In this document: piece by piece, positions 26,644 through 35,625 of the stretch
Layout of the letters: the number at the start of each line of letters is the position of its first letter
Numbering within the stretch: the first letter of the stretch is position 1
Origin: Sediminibacterium sp.
Lineage (GTDB): Bacteria; Bacteroidota; Bacteroidia; B-17B0; Aurantibacillaceae
Assembly: GCA_030054095.1 (NCBI GenBank)
Contig: JASGCO010000002.1
Coordinates: 186,001 to 250,000 of the forward strand
Direction of reading: 5' to 3'
DNA: 64,000 nucleotides
Translations under genes and position numbers: made by a program
Notes under the pieces: generated by a model
Seen by the model: the letters and a program-made list of their open reading frames with translations, nothing else
What the model was told of the DNA's origin: nothing
Databases searched by the model: none

Positions 26644-29355
26644 TTATTCTTTAACTAATTTAAAATACCGTTGTTTATCTGCCCTCACGGAAACAGTATA
26701 TACACCATTCTTCAAGCCCGAAATTTCAATCTGATTTTTTTCTTCGGTTAAAGTTGCTTTATAAACTAACTGACCAATTGAGTTATAAATTTCTAAGCTT
26801 GCTTCTGTGCTTATCAATTTATCTGTAAAGTCAATATTCAAATTGTTAGTAGCTGGATTAGGATAAATAATCACATGATTACTTTGTTGTAATTTATCTT
26901 GGATACCAGTACACAAATCAATCACCTGATTAACAGTTGCTGTATTTACACATCCATTTGCATCTGCTCCGCTTACAGTATAATTCGTTGTTACTGTCGG
27001 TGAAACTACTATGGCTGCTGATGTTCCCCCGGTACTCCATGTATATGTAGTTGCGCCACTTGCCGTTAAAGTACCTGTTGAACCTATGCATATTGTTTGA
27101 GAAGAAGCGGAAACAGATGGCAGTGCATTTACCGTTACGTTACTGGTAGCGACGTTACCAACGCAACCGGCAGCATTCGTACCACTTATGGTATAAGTGG
27201 TATTTACTGTTGGTGAAACAATAGCACTTCCGCCTTGTATGGTGTAAGTTGATGCGCCGCTCGGGGTAATTGTAAAATTACTACCATTACAAATGGCCCC
27301 ACTGTTTACTGAAATAGTTGGCGCCGCATTAACGGTTACAGTTGATATACTACTTAATGTACATGAATTTGCATCCGTTAAATAAACTGTATAAGTAGTA
27401 CTGACCGAAGGGCTAATTGCAATTGTAGATGTGGCTGCACCAGTACTCCATGAATACGTTATTGCGCCAGTACCACCCAATCCAATTGCAGAAAGGGTTT
27501 GTGAACTACCTGAACAAATGACCGCATTAGTTGGGCTTATAGTAGCTGTTATTGCCCCTGGCTGTGAAATAGTTACCGTGCTCGTGCTTGTACAAGCGTT
27601 CGCATCCGTTACAGTAACCGTTCGCACTCCGGCATTCAATCCTGAAATAACTGAGGATGTCGCCGCTGTGTTCCATAAATACGTATAACCCGCTGTACCG
27701 CCACTTGCTGTCACTGTTGCTGAACCATTATTCCCGCCGTTACATAGAACATTTGCAACAGCTGTATTAGTAATAATTGCGGATGTTGGTTGAGTTATAC
27801 CGGCCGTATTAGTAGCCACACAACCGTTAGCATCAGTTACTGTAACCGTTCTTACTCCGGCATTTAAACCTGATATAACTGACGTTGTAGCAGCTGTACT
27901 CCACAAATAGGTATAACCCGGTGTTCCGCCGTTTGCCGTTACTGTGGCTGCGCCTGTTGCGTTACCAAAACACAATACATTAGTAACAGCAGTGTTTGTA
28001 GTTAAAGCACCGACAGGCTGCGTAATGCTAATTGTAGTTGTTCGTGCACATCCATTGGCATCTGTTACGGTTACAGTTCTTACTCCGGCATTTAAAGCAC
28101 TTATAACAGATGTGGTTTGTGCGGTACTCCAGATATAAGTATAACCAGGTGTTCCGCCGCTTGGAGTAACGGTTGCTGCACCGGTGCTGTTACCGAAACA
28201 TAAAATATTGGTAACTGCGGTAGCAGTATTTAAAGCGCTGGTTGGTTGAGTTATGGCTACAGTACCCGTTCTTGCGCAACCATTTGCATCTGTAACAGTA
28301 ACCGTTCTAACACCTGCATTTAAGCCGGTTATAACTGAGGTTGTTGCTGCCGTATTCCATAAATAAGTATAGCCCGGAGTACCACCACTCGCAGTAATAG
28401 TAGCAGAGCCTGTTGAATTTCCGTTACACAAAACGTTTGTAGCCGAAGTCGAAGTATTAATAGCTGGATTTAAATTAACGGTTGACGTAGCAACATTGGT
28501 ACAGCCCGCGGCAGAAGTGCCTGTAACGGTGTAAATTGTTGTTGCTGTTGGTGTAAATGCAGTCCCGTTGCTGATGCCTCCGGTCCAGGTATAAGTTGAA
28601 GCCCCACCGCCACTTAAGGTAGCTTGATTTCCATTACAAATGATTGTAGAGGATGGGCTTACTGTAACGGTTGGATTAGGGTTTACTAATATAGTTTGTG
28701 TTTGACTCACAAATCCAAAAGTATAGGTTATTGTAAATGTGGTTGGTACTACAACAGCAGGTGCTGTGAAAACGTTACTACTAACACCCACTCCCGTAAA
28801 TGTACCAACATCTCCTGAGTTAGGCTGAGGAGTAATAGTAACTCTTATCGGTGTAGCGGTTAAAGTTCTTTGTTGACCAGAACACATACTGGCATTAGAT
28901 GAGGTAAACGTAATGTTGTTAACTTGTCTAACATACACATTTATTGAAGCTGATCCACCAAGATTACAGTTGTATTCTCTAATATCTATATTCGCATAAT
29001 CAGTAAAATTTGGAAGCATGTCAATTGAAGCCGCGCCTCCTGCACATAAAGGGCCATTTCCATCGCACCAGGCAAAAGGCCCAGTTGTATTAGGTGATTG
29101 AAATGCTGAAATTTGTGTATTTATAGATGCGCCACAGGTACTAATTTGATAATAGCCACCTTGTAAAACCGGCATTCTAAAATAATAACCTGGACCATAA
29201 GAAGCCGTTGTTACAAAAGCTGTTCCTAAAGTAGGAGCAATTTCACCGTAATAAAAGGGGGATCTGGTGCAACTTGCCCCCAATTGAGTATTCGTTTGCG
29301 TAAAAGAAACTATCGGTAGTAAAAAAAGAATAAAAACTGTGAAAATATTCTTCAT
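26644..29355 (-). CDS. Secreted SprB-repeat protein with T9SS type A sorting signal
   Basis: Protein of 903 residues with signal peptide (FTVFILFLLPIVSFTQ). The N-terminal about 145 residues contain six Cys and no family I recognise. Ig-like/PKD-like modules follow, several of them with a Cys-x-G pair and a TYTW or YTW core. Residues about 309-612 are four tandem 76-residue SprB repeats, each with LCxGN, GGTPGYTYLW and a VTVTDANGC core. More Ig-like modules run to about 825, and the C-terminus is a sorting domain beginning IYPNPATNNLNIDF. SprB repeats occur in the gliding adhesin SprB and related cell-surface filament proteins; this protein is much smaller and may be a surface adhesin. The gene lies between tRNA-Phe and the second glycan locus. 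Confidence 0.9.
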   Translation of the reverse strand: MKNIFTVFILFLLPIVSFTQTNTQLGASCTRSPFYYGEIAPTLGTAFVTTASYGPGYYFRMPVLQGGYYQISTCGASINTQISAFQSPNTTGPFAWCDGNGPLCAGGAASIDMLPNFTDYANIDIREYNCNLGGSASINVYVRQVNNITFTSSNASMCSGQQRTLTATPIRVTITPQPNSGDVGTFTGVGVSSNVFTAPAVVVPTTFTITYTFGFVSQTQTILVNPNPTVTVSPSSTIICNGNQATLSGGGASTYTWTGGISNGTAFTPTATTIYTVTGTSAAGCTNVATSTVNLNPAINTSTSATNVLCNGNSTGSATITASGGTPGYTYLWNTAATTSVITGLNAGVRTVTVTDANGCARTGTVAITQPTSALNTATAVTNILCFGNSTGAATVTPSGGTPGYTYIWSTAQTTSVISALNAGVRTVTVTDANGCARTTTISITQPVGALTTNTAVTNVLCFGNATGAATVTANGGTPGYTYLWSTAATTSVISGLNAGVRTVTVTDANGCVATNTAGITQPTSAIITNTAVANVLCNGGNNGSATVTASGGTAGYTYLWNTAATSSVISGLNAGVRTVTVTDANACTSTSTVTISQPGAITATISPTNAVICSGSSQTLSAIGLGGTGAITYSWSTGAATSTIAISPSVSTTYTVYLTDANSCTLSSISTVTVNAAPTISVNSGAICNGSNFTITPSGASTYTIQGGSAIVSPTVNTTYTISGTNAAGCVGNVATSNVTVNALPSVSASSQTICIGSTGTLTASGATTYTWSTGGTSAAIVVSPTVTTNYTVSGADANGCVNTATVNQVIDLCTGIQDKLQQSNHVIIYPNPATNNLNIDFTDKLISTEASLEIYNSIGQLVYKATLTEEKNQIEISGLKNGVYTVSVRADKQRYFKLVKE
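27520..28431 (-). repeat. Four tandem 228-bp repeats encoding SprB modules
   Basis: Within the gene, residues 309, 385, 461 and 537 each begin an LC(N/F)G(N/G) module; the period is exactly 76 residues (228 bases). The units are very similar at the amino-acid level, for example VRTVTVTDANGC in each of the first three, so the array could change copy number by recombination. Confidence 0.85.
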
Positions 29356-29421
29356 ATTTTATAATTATTAAGTTTTAAATATACAGAAGTTTTCGGAAAA
29401 ACCTTTACTTATACTGAAAAA

Positions 29422-31314
29422 TTAAAATTTTGACAAATAGAAAAAGTTATCTTTAAAGTTATACCTAATCACATCTTCAAGATTATTATCTACAATTTCC
29501 TTCCATCTACTAACTTCCTTTGTGCTTAGTAGCTTGGTTTTAATAATTTCTTCCGTTTTTTTTAGAAATGGCTGATTCCTTTTATGTTTTATACGATGCT
29601 TTTCAATAAGAGAAAGGTCCTGTGGTGATAATCTAAACACAGAATCTGAGTTGCTTTTGGATTTAAAGAACGTGTAAAGTACTATTTGTAAATTGAAATG
29701 ACTAAGTAATTGAAGGTACACTTCGAATGTAGAAGAAGTAGATACATTAAGGCTATCATAACAATTCGAACGAATAAAATCGCCCTCTGTAGTTTGTATC
29801 TTTTTTAAGTTTCTACTATGTAAATTTCGAATGGAGATTCTAAGTTCATTTACATCTAATCGTTCATAGTCATAATGGTTTTCAGGAGTTTTACTTATAC
29901 CTTTTATCCATTTAATGGATTGACTAATTGAAAAAACATCTATAACTTTAAAGAGTACGTTTTTTTCCAAAATACTTCCCGGCTTTAGCCAACATGTGTA
30001 TTTTGAGTTAGAAAGTTTAATACCATGCAAGATCAATTCGTCTAAAAGAAGGTAGTTGGTTAATATAACCCTTGTCTTTATTCCATCGCAAGGGAGATCT
30101 TCAATTGCCGGTTTAGTTAAGTCCTTTCTAACAATTAATAAAATTTTTATGTGTTTATAATTTTGGACTGCTATCGAATTAATGGTCTTAATCAGATCCG
30201 TTCGGTTTTCTTCTGATAAAGGAATAACAAAAGTAATTGATTCAAAGGTGAATTTTAAACTACTGTTCCTATAAGATGATTTTACGCTTTCGAATAAATT
30301 ATTTTTGTCAAATAAACCAATGCCATTTCCTTCTAAATTTAAAACAATATTATTTTCCAACGGAAACAGCTCATCAGAAAAGGAAATAACTGGGTTTGAA
30401 CTTCTCTTAGACGTTAATATATATGGGGCATTTGTACGTTCAATATTTTTTGCACCATGTAAATCAACTTCAAAATCATACTTTTTCAAATTAGTATTTA
30501 GACTTTTTAAAACCTCTGAGTGTAACTCGAAATTAGCATCATAAATAGACGATGATTCAGAAAGATTTTTAAAATAGTAAGGATGTTGCAGAACCTGAAT
30601 TGGTGTATGAAATACATTTGATGTCCTGGAATTTGTCCCTTCGTCTTCAAAGTTTGTAGTTAATGATAGTTGTGGAAATACAAAATATTTATTTGTTGAA
30701 CAGAGATAGTTAATGTAATGCTTTTTCCAAGAATTGTTCCCCCAAACTTTTATGTAATCAGGCGTAGTTGTCTCATCTGTCAATTCAGGATTTAACTTGA
30801 ACCACTGTCTGAAATTTTCCCACTGTTTCTTGGTAAAAAGTTGTCCCCATGAAGAGGCTAATTGCATAAAGTAAACACTGCTACCATCATTCAGGGCCTG
30901 AAATGGGTAAAAGTTGTTTTCTGTTACCTGATAGCTATATAACGAAATACCCGCAATATTATCGTCATGTTTATAGAATTCCTTTGCCTGTAGTGCAAAT
31001 TCATAAAAGAATGGCGAAACAACTAAATCATCTTCAAGAATAATGACAGACTCAAATTCTTGAACTAAATCTGCGCACATTAGAATATGCTGCTTTAACC
31101 CAAGGTGTTTGTTTTGCTTTAGTATTCGCTTTTCACCATTCTTCCATACAAAGTCATTGGCTAATTTGTAAACCTCATTTTCAATGGAGTGATCAATACT
31201 TATTATTAAATTGATGGCATTTGAATTGTAATATGCTTTATGTATTGAGTTTAACAATCTTTCAAGTGAATACTGACGATTGTATGCTACTATTACAATT
31301 GCAGGATTATTCAT
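29422..31314 (-). CDS. Glycosyltransferase with N-terminal GNT-I-like domain and degenerate C-terminal GT2-like domain
   Basis: Protein of 630 residues. The N-terminal domain (about 1-270) starts PAIVIVAYNRQYSLERLL and has the acidic metal/nucleotide motif VIILEDDLVVSPFF (EDD), as in GT13/GNT-I-like and related GT-A enzymes. From about residue 335 a second GT-A-like start appears (ITFVIPLSEENRTDLIKTIN) with IKILLIVRKD where a GT2 has its first Asp motif and YTCWLKPGSILEK where the DxD would be, so this domain has lost the usual acidic residues. It probably transfers a sugar to a surface-glycan intermediate. The start overlaps the upstream dehydrogenase gene by eight bases, and it is the last gene of the minus-strand arm. 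Confidence 0.8.
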   Translation of the reverse strand: MNNPAIVIVAYNRQYSLERLLNSIHKAYYNSNAINLIISIDHSIENEVYKLANDFVWKNGEKRILKQNKHLGLKQHILMCADLVQEFESVIILEDDLVVSPFFYEFALQAKEFYKHDDNIAGISLYSYQVTENNFYPFQALNDGSSVYFMQLASSWGQLFTKKQWENFRQWFKLNPELTDETTTPDYIKVWGNNSWKKHYINYLCSTNKYFVFPQLSLTTNFEDEGTNSRTSNVFHTPIQVLQHPYYFKNLSESSSIYDANFELHSEVLKSLNTNLKKYDFEVDLHGAKNIERTNAPYILTSKRSSNPVISFSDELFPLENNIVLNLEGNGIGLFDKNNLFESVKSSYRNSSLKFTFESITFVIPLSEENRTDLIKTINSIAVQNYKHIKILLIVRKDLTKPAIEDLPCDGIKTRVILTNYLLLDELILHGIKLSNSKYTCWLKPGSILEKNVLFKVIDVFSISQSIKWIKGISKTPENHYDYERLDVNELRISIRNLHSRNLKKIQTTEGDFIRSNCYDSLNVSTSSTFEVYLQLLSHFNLQIVLYTFFKSKSNSDSVFRLSPQDLSLIEKHRIKHKRNQPFLKKTEEIIKTKLLSTKEVSRWKEIVDNNLEDVIRYNFKDNFFYLSKF

Positions 31315-32413
31315 TAATTTGTAAGCTGAAAAGATTCGGGTAGTGTTGGCTAAGCTGTTCTACTACTTTTTTACTCTCTTTAATGACAATATTATAACCT
31401 TGCCTGGCAAGTGAAACCGCTAATTTCAATTGTTGCGATTCTTCTATAATATCTGTTCCTTTCTTGTACGTTACCGAATCAAAAACAATAGGAGAGTCCA
31501 AACTGTACCTTTCTTTCCAACTATTTTCAATAAAATCTGCATGAAGTTGATTTGCCTCATCAGTTGAATGCGCCAGGCACATTGGGTAATTTATTTTGTC
31601 AGCGAAGTGTTTAAAAGCTTTGTTATCTCTTGGAAAACAAGGCCCTCCATACCCAAAACCGTATTTAAAATACTTTTCGCCGATACGCGAATCTGCTCCT
31701 ATCGCGTTCAAAATTTTATCGGGTTCTGCATTTGCTTTTGTTGCAATATCACCAATAGCGTTCGCAAAAGCAATTTTAGTAGTTAGGAAACAATTGGTGG
31801 CGAGTTTCGTAATTTCTGCACTGATCAGTGACATTCGGCAATAACGAGGTTTATTTTTACAGAGTTTATGATAAATCGATTCGATTTTATCACCCACTTC
31901 TTTCTCTGTTTCGCCAATCAATACTTGGTCAGGATACTGTTGATCTTCAATAATACTTCCTTGCGCAATAAACTCAGGGTTATAACTTACTGTATAATTC
32001 AATTCGGCCAAACTATTTTTTATTGAATCGCAATAACCCGGCATCACCGTGCTATTAATTACTATGTGCTTAGTTTTCTTTTGTATGCCAAAAGCTTGAA
32101 GTTGTAACAAAATTTCATCAATAGCACGATGGCTATACTCATTAGAAGGCAGTGATGGCGTTGGTACGACTATAAAAATGATTTCAGCATCTGACTTTAA
32201 AATAGTAGTTATTGACGTTGTAGCTATAAGATGCGATGCGCGTTTCAGGTACTCTTCTACCAATGGCTCAGAACTTTTAAATGATTTGTTGTTTATTGCG
32301 TCAACACAATCCGTTGAAATATCGTAACCCAAAACGACATAGCCCGTTTTTTCCAGGTTAAGCGCCAAACAAATTCCTAGGCGACCAAGACCTATAACGC
32401 CAATTTCTTCCAT
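31307..32413 (-). CDS. UDP-glucose/GDP-mannose dehydrogenase family protein
   Basis: Protein of 368 residues. The NAD-binding motif is IGVIGLGRLGICLALNL. The nucleophilic Cys259 is in GYGGPCFPRDNKAF, the family's G-(F/Y)-GG-x-CFP-(K/R)-D element, and the central helix carries AEITKLATNCFLTTKIAFAN. Such enzymes oxidise the C6 hydroxyl of a UDP- or GDP-sugar to a uronic acid in two NAD-dependent steps; which sugar is used is not evident. It is somewhat shorter than most UDP-glucose dehydrogenases at the C-terminal domain. It overlaps the next glycosyltransferase gene and follows a glycosyltransferase-like gene by 44 bases. Confidence 0.87.
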   Translation of the reverse strand: MEEIGVIGLGRLGICLALNLEKTGYVVLGYDISTDCVDAINNKSFKSSEPLVEEYLKRASHLIATTSITTILKSDAEIIFIVVPTPSLPSNEYSHRAIDEILLQLQAFGIQKKTKHIVINSTVMPGYCDSIKNSLAELNYTVSYNPEFIAQGSIIEDQQYPDQVLIGETEKEVGDKIESIYHKLCKNKPRYCRMSLISAEITKLATNCFLTTKIAFANAIGDIATKANAEPDKILNAIGADSRIGEKYFKYGFGYGGPCFPRDNKAFKHFADKINYPMCLAHSTDEANQLHADFIENSWKERYSLDSPIVFDSVTYKKGTDIIEESQQLKLAVSLARQGYNIVIKESKKVVEQLSQHYPNLFSLQINE

Positions 32414-32457
32414 GAATTAATACTGGCATCTAAAATAATGAATATGTTGCAAAGTAA

Positions 32458-33486
32458 TTAAAGCTCTTTTAAATCAACGTCAGCTAACCCCCAATCTGGC
32501 TTATTGAACTCCCAGTTCTTTTTACCATTTAGTAGTTCCATTCCCGCTTCCTTTACGGCAGACCATTCAAGCATCGGAAACTTAGTGTAAAATTTTAACT
32601 TGTCGCTTGGGCTTTTAAATTCCCAACCACCATCATGTTCAATATGGTATGTACAAGCTTCTGGCTCAAAAACTTCTTGCTTTAATCCCATTGCTAAAGC
32701 CGCAATAAGACCCATTGAGTCGATGTGAATACTGTATATTTCTAATTCAACATAACCCGAAATACACTCCCAATCAACCTTGCTCATCAAGGTAAAGTCT
32801 CCACATGCATCCAGATCAAGTTCGTTAAATCTATCTTTTAATCCTGTTGCATAGGTCGATTTTAGTTTTGATAAATATGGTAAAAACCATTGAAAAACCT
32901 TGTATTTAAAAAACAGACCATTTGTATCAGCGAAATTAGTGTACTTAATATTCTTACCTAATCGCTTCAAGATGTTTTTTTGAGCGTAGGATAATTGTTC
33001 ATCTACTGTATTTAGCGTGTAGATTATTTTTGAAACATCGCAGCGGTTGGCCCGGTAGAAAACGCCGGGCTTTAAATCTCTACGGGATAATTGTTCGAAT
33101 AGTTTATCAGAAAAAAGTAAGTCAACATTAGTACAGAGTATAAAATCCGCTTTGGCACGCCTAATCCCAACATTTTTAGCAATCATTTGAAAGAGTGGTA
33201 ATTTGTCTGAATTGCTATACTGTCTATGGATTTCGTTTGGAACCAAAATATACCGGATCGTGAGATAGTCGTTTATAGTGGTCTTAGGTAAAACCTCACT
33301 TAAACTCTTACTATCTATCGGAGGGTTCCATTCTACAAAAATCAACTCACTGGTCAACTTGTGCTTATTACATTGATGTATTAAGCCTGTCACAAAAATG
33401 TGCATTCTCTGTAACATATCACCTCCATGATTATCGTTACGAGAAGCTACAACTATTGATAAATATGGCGTTCTATCGAGACTCAT
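32458..33486 (-). CDS. Glycosyltransferase-like protein (GT-A type, TNVD motif)
   Basis: Protein of 342 residues. The start LSIVVASRNDNHGGDML resembles a GT2 opening strand, with LIFVEWNPP where the second strand and first acidic residue usually lie, and ADFILCTNVDLLFSDKLF giving an N-V-D in the DxD position. The later LDACGDFTLMSKVDW segment could contain the catalytic base. No family name can be given with certainty. The gene follows the epimerase gene by two bases and sits in the minus-strand glycan operon. A second gene in this window (47013-47873) shows the same TNVD core. Confidence 0.68.
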   Translation of the reverse strand: MSLDRTPYLSIVVASRNDNHGGDMLQRMHIFVTGLIHQCNKHKLTSELIFVEWNPPIDSKSLSEVLPKTTINDYLTIRYILVPNEIHRQYSNSDKLPLFQMIAKNVGIRRAKADFILCTNVDLLFSDKLFEQLSRRDLKPGVFYRANRCDVSKIIYTLNTVDEQLSYAQKNILKRLGKNIKYTNFADTNGLFFKYKVFQWFLPYLSKLKSTYATGLKDRFNELDLDACGDFTLMSKVDWECISGYVELEIYSIHIDSMGLIAALAMGLKQEVFEPEACTYHIEHDGGWEFKSPSDKLKFYTKFPMLEWSAVKEAGMELLNGKKNWEFNKPDWGLADVDLKEL

Positions 33487-33488
33487 GT

Positions 33489-34463
33489 TTACGTAGTCTT
33501 GACAGGAACATTTAGCTGCTCTTCAATCCAATTATATGTTCGGGTTATTCCCTGCTCTAAAGTATATTTCGGGCTCCAGTTTAATTCCCTTTTGGCTACC
33601 GTATTGTCCGATACACGTCCATTTACACCAACAGGGCCTGCTATATTATTAATACCCAATTTTTTCCCTGCCACTTTTGCAATGAGTCTGGCAAAATCGT
33701 TAATAGAGATTTTTTCCTCTGAACCAATGTTTACAGGGCCTGTGTAATTTGATGCCATTAATGCTAAGATACCGTCAATGCAGTCATCAATGTATAAAAA
33801 AGAGCGGGTTTGTTTCCCGTTCCCCCAAATATCAATGGTCGTATTATCTTCTGCCTCTGCAACCTTTCTGCAAAGTGCCGCGGGAGCCTTCTCTTTTCCA
33901 TTATTAAAAATACCGAAAGGCCCATACACATTATGAAAACGGGCTATCCGAATATCTATATTGTTGTTTCGTGCAGCTGTTAAGTACAGACGTTCGCTAA
34001 ACAATTTTTCCCATCCGTACTCGCTATCAGGATCAGCAGGATAAGCAGAATCTTCACTGCAAAGCGGATTATCAGGATTTGTCTGATTGTACTTAGGGTA
34101 AATACAAGCAGATGAAGCGTAAAATATCTTTTTTACCTGAAGTTTAATTGCCAGGTCAAGCACATTCAGATTTATCCGTACCGAATTGTGCATAATATTA
34201 AAATCATTTTCACCGGTAAATATATACCCTGCTCCGCCCATATCGGCTGCTAACTGGTAAATTTCGTCAAATGCTAAAGTGATGTGTTTCGTACAAAAAT
34301 TAAAATCACCCAAATCACCAATTGCAAATTCATCGCATGAACTTTTATTAAATTCAGGGTATTTTAAATCAATGCCAACCACATAATAATTACTTTGTTT
34401 TAAGCGGTTTACTAAATGATTTCCTATAAATCCACCTGCTCCAAGAACTAGAATTTTTTTCAT
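33489..34463 (-). CDS. GDP-mannose 3,5-epimerase-like NAD-dependent epimerase
   Basis: Protein of 324 residues of the extended SDR family. Beyond the LGAGGFIGNHLV nucleotide motif and YGWEK (Tyr149, Lys153), it closely follows the plant GDP-mannose 3,5-epimerase pattern: LAADMGGAGYI, YASSACIYP with Cys120, RFHNVYGPFG, GKEKAPAALCRK with Lys192, and WGNGKQTRSFLYIDDC. In the plant enzyme the corresponding Cys and Lys act as acid and base for C3/C5 epimerisation of GDP-mannose to GDP-L-galactose (established knowledge). All of them are retained, so the same type of chemistry is likely; the product, GDP-L-galactose or a related sugar, is inferred. Confidence 0.75.
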   Translation of the reverse strand: MKKILVLGAGGFIGNHLVNRLKQSNYYVVGIDLKYPEFNKSSCDEFAIGDLGDFNFCTKHITLAFDEIYQLAADMGGAGYIFTGENDFNIMHNSVRINLNVLDLAIKLQVKKIFYASSACIYPKYNQTNPDNPLCSEDSAYPADPDSEYGWEKLFSERLYLTAARNNNIDIRIARFHNVYGPFGIFNNGKEKAPAALCRKVAEAEDNTTIDIWGNGKQTRSFLYIDDCIDGILALMASNYTGPVNIGSEEKISINDFARLIAKVAGKKLGINNIAGPVGVNGRVSDNTVAKRELNWSPKYTLEQGITRTYNWIEEQLNVPVKTT

Positions 34464-34500
34464 TGTCGAGTTGTTGCTATTCGCAAAAATAACGATATTG

Positions 34501-35622
34501 TTAGTTGGTGCAAGTATTTACTATGATTTTTGCGAGTTTATCGATATACAATTGAAGATGATGATTTGTCTGAATGGTTTGAACTGCTTTTTCTGATAGG
34601 AAGTGGTAGTTTTTATAACCATTTAAAGCATCGGTTAATTTCCGTTCAAACAACTCCCAGTCATTCTCCGCGACCAAAATGCCATTTTCTCCATCCCTAA
34701 CAACATCCTTTATTCCTCCATGATTTGAAGCCAATACGATTAGTCCACTTGCCATGGCCTCTAAAATTGTAAGGGGCGTACCTTCACTATCATTGCTTGC
34801 TGTTTTAACAGAATGGTTGATGAAAATTTTACTTTCCTGATAAATGTTTAACACCTCATCAGGCCTTAGTGCGCCTGTAAACCTAATTCTTTTCTCCAGA
34901 TGTAATCTGCCTGCTAGTCCCTTACAATCCTCTAATAATTCGCCATCGCCTATCATCACCAAATTTGCATCCTGTTTTGTAGCGTTTATTTTACTAAAGC
35001 ACTCCATGATTTTTAACGGTGACTTTTTCTCTACAAATCGCCCGCAATACACAAAATCATATTTCTTCTGCTTGGCCGGGTCAGGTTTAAAAAAACCCAC
35101 ATCAACACCATAAGGCAACACATGCAATTTACTTAAAGGACATTGCAGATTTAAAAGTTGAAGCTTCATGTCATTTGAAACAACAATTATAGCCTTAGCT
35201 ATTTGGAATAGTTCAGCATACCTTTTCCCGTATGAACTTAACACATCGGTTCGAAACGCATCGTATCCATGAAAATGAACGACTAAGGGTACGTCTAATT
35301 TTTGGCACACATGCATTAGCTCAGTTCCACTGGGGCCATACTCGCATAACACTACATCTATTTTATTCTTAATAAGATACTGTTCTACTGAAATCACCAT
35401 CTCATCAGCATCAATGCTGATTCTGTTCTGCAGCAATCGTTTGAAAATCGTCTTGCGTTTTAAAATCGAATGCTCTGTGATACCTCTATCGTTGCTATAC
35501 TTTGACGGCAAATACCCTTCAAACAAAAAATGAATAGTAAATGGTAAATGCTTTACATGATTATGTATAAATGTTTCAGAGTACTTGTTTTTATTTGTAG
35601 AAACCAAAGCAAGATTAATCAT
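34501..35622 (-). CDS. Glycosyltransferase family 4
   Basis: Protein of 373 residues. The acceptor domain includes LCEYGPSGTELMHVCQKL and VVHFHGYDAF, typical of GT4 enzymes. The donor domain has FVYCGRFVEKKSPLKIM, RIRFTGALRPDEVLNIY and the E-x7-E signature in EGTPLTILEAMASGLIVLAS. It lies three bases downstream of the UbiA-family gene in the minus-strand operon. Predicted role: transfer of a hexose-type sugar during synthesis of the surface glycan. Confidence 0.88.
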   Translation of the reverse strand: MINLALVSTNKNKYSETFIHNHVKHLPFTIHFLFEGYLPSKYSNDRGITEHSILKRKTIFKRLLQNRISIDADEMVISVEQYLIKNKIDVVLCEYGPSGTELMHVCQKLDVPLVVHFHGYDAFRTDVLSSYGKRYAELFQIAKAIIVVSNDMKLQLLNLQCPLSKLHVLPYGVDVGFFKPDPAKQKKYDFVYCGRFVEKKSPLKIMECFSKINATKQDANLVMIGDGELLEDCKGLAGRLHLEKRIRFTGALRPDEVLNIYQESKIFINHSVKTASNDSEGTPLTILEAMASGLIVLASNHGGIKDVVRDGENGILVAENDWELFERKLTDALNGYKNYHFLSEKAVQTIQTNHHLQLYIDKLAKIIVNTCTN

Positions 35623-35625
35623 CGT

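Noticed and set aside
27520..28431. A CRISPR array or satellite DNA in the 228-bp repeats
   Set aside because: The repeats are in frame within one coding sequence, encode SprB modules, and have no spacer structure.
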